NCBI GenBank assembly: GCA_900767015.1
Contig: CAAFXQ010000170.1
Coordinates: forward strand, 1 to 9,814
From: Clostridia bacterium
Lineage (GTDB): Bacteria > Bacillota > Clostridia > Oscillospirales > Acutalibacteraceae
Direction of reading: 5' to 3'
DNA length: 9,814 bases
A program made the translations under genes and the position numbers. A model generated the notes under the pieces. It searched no databases, had not been told where the DNA came from, and saw only the letters and a list, made by a program, of their open reading frames with translations. Below, piece after piece: positions 5,776 to 9,814 of the stretch (positions are counted from its first letter, which is position 1; every line of letters starts with the position of its first letter).

Positions 5776-7033
5776 CTGTATCACTCCTTTCTGCGTCCGC
5801 GCCGATTGCCTGTAAGCAGCCGACTATATTTTCGTATCCTCTGTCAATATGATGAACAGAGCTTATCACCGTTGTTCCCCGTGCGGCAACGCCCGCAACC
5901 GCAAGACTGCCGCCGGCTCTCAGGTCGATTGCATTCACATCGGCCCCGAAAAGATTTTCGACGCCGTCTATCAGGGCGACCTTGTCTTCAATCTTGATTT
6001 TTGCGCCCATTCTGGCAAGCTCGCAAACGTGCTTGAACCGGCTTTCGAATATGTTTTCGACGATTACACTCGTACCCTTTGCCAGACACAGCATCGCCAT
6101 GACGGGAGCCTGGGCATCGGTCGGAAATCCGGGATACGGCATCGTCCGGATATCTCTGACACAGCGCAGTCTTTCGCTTCGGGAAATTCTGACGCTGTTG
6201 TTGGTGCATTTTACATCACAGCCGGCTTTTTCGAAAACGTGATTGACCGTAAGAAAATGCTGTGGCTGCGTCTTTTTTAAAAGCACGTCACCGCCCGCCG
6301 CCGCTGTCGCCGCCATATAGGTGAGCGTAACAATCCGGTCGGGAATCACGGTATGCTCGGCGCCGTGCGCTTTTTTGACGCCCTCAATTACGATTGTTCC
6401 GCCGCCGCTCACTTTAACCTTACAGCCGCAGCGGTTAAGAAATGCGGCGAGATCTCCGATTTCGGGCTCTCTTGCCGCATTTAAAATTGTCGTGGTACCC
6501 TTTGCAAAAACGGCGGCGAGCATAATGTTTTCCGTAGCGCCCACCGACGGAAAAGAAAGCGTGATGACGTTCGCTTTGATCGAATCTTTCACGGTGCAGT
6601 AAAGGGTTCCCTTGCTTTCGTCAATCTCCACGCCCATACTGCGAAGCGCCGAAAGGTGAAGATCAATCGGCCGCAGGCCTATTTCACAGCCGCCCGGCGC
6701 ACAAAGCTCGGCTTTCCCCATACGGCTGAGGATCGAGCCGAGAAAAACGATCGACGAGCGCATCCGGCTCATCAGTCTCACCGGGATATTATAGCACGAA
6801 ATGTTTCTTGAATCAACCGTAAGCGTGTGACCCTGCCGTGTGACGGTACAACCGAGATGGCGCAGGATCTCCACAGCGGCAAAAACATCGGTCAGAACAG
6901 GACAGTTATGGATCACGCTGACTCCGTCCGCCAACACGCAGGCGGCAAGAATCGGAAGCGCCGCATTTTTTGAGCCCTGAATATCAATTTCTCCGCCGAG
7001 CTTTCGTCCGCCGTTGATTCGTATCGTTTCCAT
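5756..7033 (-). CDS. murA: UDP-N-acetylglucosamine 1-carboxyvinyltransferase MurA
   Basis: MurA transfers enolpyruvate from phosphoenolpyruvate to UDP-GlcNAc in the cytoplasm, the first committed step of peptidoglycan synthesis and the target of fosfomycin. The product has 425 residues, a normal length. It shows the N-terminal GSKNAALPIL segment (Lys22), the catalytic loop PGGCEIGLRPIDLHL with Cys116, the YPGFPTDAQAP motif with the catalytic Asp near 306, and the C-terminal DLRAGGSL and HHIDRGYE motifs. Because Cys116 is kept rather than replaced by Asp, the enzyme is predicted to be fosfomycin-sensitive. AAAGGTG at 7041-7047, 7 bases before the ATG, supports the start. The gene lies 74 bases after murG with no terminator between, and overlaps ftsQ, so it is probably co-transcribed with both. 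It occupies the place where Bacillus subtilis has murB. Many Firmicutes carry two MurA paralogues; which one this is cannot be told here. Confidence 0.97.
   Translation of the reverse strand: METIRINGGRKLGGEIDIQGSKNAALPILAACVLADGVSVIHNCPVLTDVFAAVEILRHLGCTVTRQGHTLTVDSRNISCYNIPVRLMSRMRSSIVFLGSILSRMGKAELCAPGGCEIGLRPIDLHLSALRSMGVEIDESKGTLYCTVKDSIKANVITLSFPSVGATENIMLAAVFAKGTTTILNAAREPEIGDLAAFLNRCGCKVKVSGGGTIVIEGVKKAHGAEHTVIPDRIVTLTYMAATAAAGGDVLLKKTQPQHFLTVNHVFEKAGCDVKCTNNSVRISRSERLRCVRDIRTMPYPGFPTDAQAPVMAMLCLAKGTSVIVENIFESRFKHVCELARMGAKIKIEDKVALIDGVENLFGADVNAIDLRAGGSLAVAGVAARGTTVISSVHHIDRGYENIVGCLQAIGADAERSDTDERFTG
5784..5790 (-). promoter_or_regulatory. Ribosome site of ftsQ, inside the end of murA
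   Basis: AAAGGAG on the minus strand is 8 bases before the ATG at 5775 and lies within murA coding sequence. Its last G is also the first base of the GTG that opens the longest frame, which argues against that GTG as a start. Ribosomes finishing murA pass directly over this site, consistent with coupled translation. Confidence 0.75.
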
Positions 7034-7107
7034 AAAATCACACCTTTGATAGGACTTTTCTGCTTCATCCTATGCAAAACCGCATTTTATGGTGATTTTC
7101 TTTACTT

Positions 7108-8226
7108 TTATTTCGCAAGAGACAGGACAATATCGGCAATTTTTGTTTTGGCGTCCGTGATTGCAATTTTTCTTGCATTTTCTCCGAGCTGACGCAGTCT
7201 TTCCGGAGAAGCAATCAGAGAGTCAAAGACCTCTTGCGCCTTTTCTTCGGTCAGATCCTTTTCTTCGATCAGAACGGCGGCATCATGGTTGACAAGCGCC
7301 ATGGCGTTATGGTACTGATGATTTTCGGCTACGTTCGGGGACGGTATCAGCACCGCCGCCTTCCCCATCGCTTCGATTTCACTTAAGGAGCTTGCGCCCG
7401 AACGGCTGATAACAAGATCCGCCGCCGCCATGCATCTGTCCATATCGCTGATGTATTCCCGGATCTCGACATTATCGGACGTATCCGGATCTACACCGTT
7501 TTCCCGAAGCTTGTCCGGAACCCAAAGGCCGTACTGACCCATTGAATGAAGAAAATACAGACTTTTATTACCGGCGTGCTTCGCAATAATATTGACCATC
7601 GCTTTGTTGATTGCTTCGGCACCGAGAGAACCGCCCATCGATAAAACAAGAAGCTGATTGTCCTTTACGCCAAGTTCAGCGCGGCTGATGTCTCTGTCCG
7701 CCCGTAAAAGCTCGCCTCTGACGGGAAGTCCCGTAACCGTGACCGGATTTTTCGGCTCAAGATATTTTTCGGCGTCGCCTACCGTAAGCATGACCCGGTC
7801 AACCTTTTTCGCAAGCGCCTTGTTCGTCACGCCCGGATAAGCGTTTTGCTCGTGAATTGCCGTCGGTATGCCGAGCTTTGCCGCCATTCTTATGACCGGT
7901 CCGCTGACATAGCCGCCAAAGCCCACGGCAACGTCGGGCTGAAAATCGTTGAGGATCTTTTTCGCCTGACCGGAAGAGCGCAAAAGCTTAAAAACCGTTG
8001 CAATATCTCTTTTTATATTTTCAATCGTCAGCTGACGGTAAAAACCGGAAATGTCGATTGTTGCAAAATCGAAGCCCGCCGCCGGAACAAGCTTTGCTTC
8101 CATCTTGTCCTTGGTTCCGACAAAAAGGATTTCGGCGTCGGGGTACCGTTCTCTGATTTCACCGGCAACGGCAAGAGCCGGATTGATATGTCCGCCGGTT
8201 CCGCCGGCCGCAAAAAGAATTTTCAT
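7108..8226 (-). CDS. murG: UDP-GlcNAc:lipid I N-acetylglucosaminyltransferase MurG
   Basis: MurG adds GlcNAc from UDP-GlcNAc to lipid I at the inner face of the membrane and so makes lipid II, the substrate of FtsW. With the start at 8226 the protein has 372 residues, typical for the family (GT28, GT-B fold). The N-terminal domain has the glycine-rich loop GGTGGH (8-13) and the HEQNAYPGVTN motif (126-136). The C-terminal domain has the G-loop GGSLGA (198-203) and the UDP-GlcNAc-binding region SRSGASSLSE (275-284), with NHQYHNA near 302-308. The longest frame begins two codons earlier at 8232, but that ATG is only 1 base from the ribosome site AAAGGTGG (8234-8241); the second ATG is at 7 bases and is preferred. 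It lies between ftsW and murA and probably belongs to the same operon. Confidence 0.97.
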   Translation of the reverse strand: MKILFAAGGTGGHINPALAVAGEIRERYPDAEILFVGTKDKMEAKLVPAAGFDFATIDISGFYRQLTIENIKRDIATVFKLLRSSGQAKKILNDFQPDVAVGFGGYVSGPVIRMAAKLGIPTAIHEQNAYPGVTNKALAKKVDRVMLTVGDAEKYLEPKNPVTVTGLPVRGELLRADRDISRAELGVKDNQLLVLSMGGSLGAEAINKAMVNIIAKHAGNKSLYFLHSMGQYGLWVPDKLRENGVDPDTSDNVEIREYISDMDRCMAAADLVISRSGASSLSEIEAMGKAAVLIPSPNVAENHQYHNAMALVNHDAAVLIEEKDLTEEKAQEVFDSLIASPERLRQLGENARKIAITDAKTKIADIVLSLAK

Positions 8227-8233
8227 TTTCATT

Positions 8234-8241
8234 CCACCTTT
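8234..8241 (-). promoter_or_regulatory. Ribosome site choosing the murG start
   Basis: AAAGGTGG on the minus strand is 7 bases from the ATG at 8226 and only 1 base from the ATG at 8232, so initiation at 8226 is strongly favoured. A possible 31-codon upstream frame also ends inside this site, at 8240. Confidence 0.75.
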
Positions 8242-8264
8242 ATTTTTGGTATTGAAGAGTTATC

Positions 8265-8293
8265 GGACTGTCCCGAAAAAAGCGAAACAGTCC
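8265..8293. repeat. Hairpin in the ftsW-murG spacer
   Basis: GGACTGT (8265-8271) and ACAGTCC (8287-8293) form a perfect 7-base-pair stem with a 15-base loop. A partial copy of the loop (CGAAAAA followed by GC) recurs just beyond the right arm, near 8295-8303. No T run follows on the minus strand, so it does not look like an intrinsic terminator. It lies in the leader of murG and could be an intergenic repeat, an RNA stability element or a regulatory structure. Confidence 0.5.
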
Positions 8294-8357
8294 TCGAAAA
8301 AGCCAAGTGCAACACCCGTTAAAAGCCATAGCCATTCAATCAGACGTTTACACCTGC

Positions 8358-9629
8358 TCAGATTTTTTCAATATAGGATTTTCTTGAGACCGACAAAACG
8401 AGTCCCATTTCAAGGAACAGTATAAACAGCGAGGTTCCGCCGTAGCTGAAAAACGGAAGCGAAATACCCGTGTTCGGGATCGAGTCGGTGACAACGGCAA
8501 TATTCAAAAGCACCTGTAAGCCGATCTGCATCATGATTCCGCAAACCAGAAGCGAGCCGAAATAATCCTTGACTCTGACAGCGATCATGAAGCCTCTGAT
8601 AATCAGAACGGCAAAAAGAAGAATGACCGCCGCCGCACCGATAACGCCGAGCTCCTCACAGACAATGGTAAAGATGAAGTCGTTCTGCGGCTCCGGAACA
8701 TACAAAAGCTTTTGCCGTGAATTGCCGAGTCCAAGACCGAAAAATCCGCCCGAGCCGATTGCTAAAAGCCCCTGTTCGGTCTGCCAATAGGTGGTGTTTC
8801 CGAACGCTTCCTTATTTTTCCAGACCATGATTCTTTCATAAGCGTAATCACTGAAAAGCTTGAGCAGGTCGGGCTTGAGCATGACAACAACCACCACAAC
8901 CGCAACCAGTGCGCCCAAGGCCGCAAAGTACCGTTTCGGCACACCGCCGAGCCAAAGCATCGACACACCGATTAAAAATATCAGAATCGTGCCCGAAAGG
9001 TGCTTGCCGATAATAACAAACATCGCAAAGATAACAATAATCGCAGAAAGCAGGATACTTGCTTTCAAAGGCGTATCAACAAAGTAATAAAGGCCTTTTT
9101 CGAACTTGGTAAGACCCGACCGCTTTGCAATCACCTTTTGCCCTTTTTTCGCTTCAAGCGTCTGACTTAAGATACATATCATATACGCCATAACTAAAAT
9201 CAACGCTAATTTTGCCACTTCCGACGGCTGAAATCCGATCGGTCCGAGACTGAGCCAGCGTTTGATTGAGCTTCCCCGGTTTTGAATAAAAGCAGCAAGA
9301 AGCAAAAGAAGCGAAACCGGCATAATCACAAACGGCGTGACCCAGCTGTTGAATATCCGGTAATCAACGAAGCTTACAACGAACATCGCAACAATGCCGA
9401 GTATTCCGAAAAACAACTGCTTTTTCAGATAGGCGTTTGGGCTGCCCTCCTGAGCGGCGGCAAAGGCGTAGCTTGCCGAATACATCATGACAAGACCGAA
9501 CGCAAACAGCAAAAAGACGATACAGCAAAAAATAACGTCAATACTGCCCATATGAAAAAGCTTTTTAAATTCGCTCTTTTTCTTTTTCGGGGGTTGTGTC
9601 TTTGGTTTCTTCTCGGCTTTTTCCGGCAT
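8358..9629 (-). CDS. ftsW: SEDS-family peptidoglycan glycosyltransferase FtsW (FtsW/SpoVE)
   Basis: FtsW is the membrane polymerase that builds septal peptidoglycan from lipid II together with a class B penicillin-binding protein. With the start at 9629 the protein has 423 residues. A Lys/Pro-rich cytoplasmic tail (1-29) precedes about ten transmembrane segments. Conserved SEDS features are QPSE (134-137), the PEPQNDFIF loop with the catalytic Asp317, EELG just after it, and SLPFFSYGGTS near 390-400. The cytoplasmic loop after the fourth hydrophobic segment (about 155-188) is longer than in E. coli FtsW. The frame extends to an ATG at 9662, but that ATG has no good ribosome site, while GAGGTG lies 6 bases before 9629. 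The position just before murG matches spoVE in Bacillus, so a sporulation-type SEDS role cannot be excluded; the conserved order and ftsQ-ftsZ downstream favour vegetative division. Confidence 0.95.
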   Translation of the reverse strand: MPEKAEKKPKTQPPKKKKSEFKKLFHMGSIDVIFCCIVFLLFAFGLVMMYSASYAFAAAQEGSPNAYLKKQLFFGILGIVAMFVVSFVDYRIFNSWVTPFVIMPVSLLLLLAAFIQNRGSSIKRWLSLGPIGFQPSEVAKLALILVMAYMICILSQTLEAKKGQKVIAKRSGLTKFEKGLYYFVDTPLKASILLSAIIVIFAMFVIIGKHLSGTILIFLIGVSMLWLGGVPKRYFAALGALVAVVVVVVMLKPDLLKLFSDYAYERIMVWKNKEAFGNTTYWQTEQGLLAIGSGGFFGLGLGNSRQKLLYVPEPQNDFIFTIVCEELGVIGAAAVILLFAVLIIRGFMIAVRVKDYFGSLLVCGIMMQIGLQVLLNIAVVTDSIPNTGISLPFFSYGGTSLFILFLEMGLVLSVSRKSYIEKI

Positions 9630-9635
9630 ATCCGG

Positions 9636-9641
9636 CACCTC
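9636..9641 (-). promoter_or_regulatory. Ribosome site choosing the ftsW start
   Basis: GAGGTG on the minus strand stands 6 bases before the ATG at 9629, which encodes an MPEKAEKK start. The longer frame's ATG at 9662 has only a weak CCGGA in front of it, so 9629 is preferred. Confidence 0.65.
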
Positions 9642-9712
9642 GCTTTCGGTTGAAATTATCATTCCGGTTCAGACTGCACTGACTTTTATCTGACAGCCTG
9701 AGTTGTGGATGA

Positions 9713-9767
9713 GGAGGTGTAAGACCCCTCCGACGGCTATCGCCGCCACCTCCCCTTTCAGGGGAGG
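9713..9767. repeat. GC-rich palindromic intergenic repeat upstream of ftsW
   Basis: This segment contains a CGGC-TATC-GCCG hairpin (9734-9745) and a CCTCCCC-TTTCA-GGGGAGG hairpin (9749-9767). GGAGGTG (9713-9719) can also pair with CACCTCC (9747-9753), which would exclude the second hairpin. From memory, similar CTCCGACGGCTATCGCCGCC-type strings recur between genes in many Clostridia, so this is probably a dispersed palindromic repeat. Copy number cannot be checked here. Confidence 0.6.
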
Positions 9768-9814
9768 ATCGTACTTATTCAGTTGCATTGTAATATGATT
9801 CTCCCCTGAAAGGG
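9753..9814. repeat. 14-base inverted repeat pair at the right window edge
   Basis: CCCTTTCAGGGGAG at 9753-9766 has its exact reverse complement at 9801-9814, separated by 34 AT-rich bases. The right copy reaches the last base of the window, so the match may be longer. The pair could bound a small insertion element, or be two copies of the same palindrome in opposite orientation. It lies between ftsW and whatever dcw gene precedes it. Confidence 0.65.

Noticed and set aside
7049..7073. Hairpin ATAGGA / TCCTAT in the murG-murA spacer
   Set aside because: The stem has only 6 base pairs with a 13-base loop and no following T run, so it may be chance.

Overview
The window is a stretch of the division and cell-wall (dcw) gene cluster of a Gram-positive bacterium of the class Clostridia, most likely near the Ruminococcaceae/Oscillospiraceae. 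The order ftsW-murG-murA-ftsQ(divIB)-ftsZ, the strong AGGAGG-type ribosome sites, a PPKTGD-type cell-wall sorting tail, Thr/Lys/Pro-rich surface-protein linkers and a domain resembling DUF4474 all point there. This placement rests on family knowledge, because no search could be run. Every supported gene is on the minus strand, so the genes are read from right to left.

Right part (9814 to 5756). A repeat-rich spacer with short GC-rich palindromes runs off the window edge. It is followed by ftsW (SEDS peptidoglycan glycosyltransferase), a 131-base gap with a hairpin and a possible 31-codon ORF, murG (lipid II synthesis), and murA (first committed step of peptidoglycan precursor synthesis). The end of murA overlaps the start of ftsQ by 20 bases.

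Middle (5775 to 2702). FtsQ/DivIB carries an unusually long cytoplasmic N-terminus of about 225 residues. ftsZ follows, with its own TATAAT-type promoter, a strong ribosome site and a rho-independent terminator. No ftsA lies between ftsQ and ftsZ, and none of spoIIGA, sigE or sigG follows ftsZ, although these are frequent neighbours in Firmicutes.

Left part (2586 to 1). Two separately promoted genes for exported proteins follow. One encodes a membrane-anchored protein with a low-complexity stalk and a C-terminal globular domain (possibly DUF4474). The other encodes a secreted Gly/Ser/Asp/Leu-rich protein with a signal peptide and a sortase-like PPKTGD tail. Between them lies a 164-base, nearly palindromic, MITE-like element. 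A rho-independent terminator closes the last gene. The first 120 bases hold no gene I can support.

Together the five dcw genes supply the lipid II precursor (MurA, MurG), the septal polymerase (FtsW), a divisome regulator (FtsQ) and the cytoskeletal ring (FtsZ). The two distal genes are probably cell-surface proteins of unknown role. For four genes the ribosome site argues for a start downstream of the longest reading frame, and those starts are used here. I see no CRISPR array, tRNA, rRNA or defence system.
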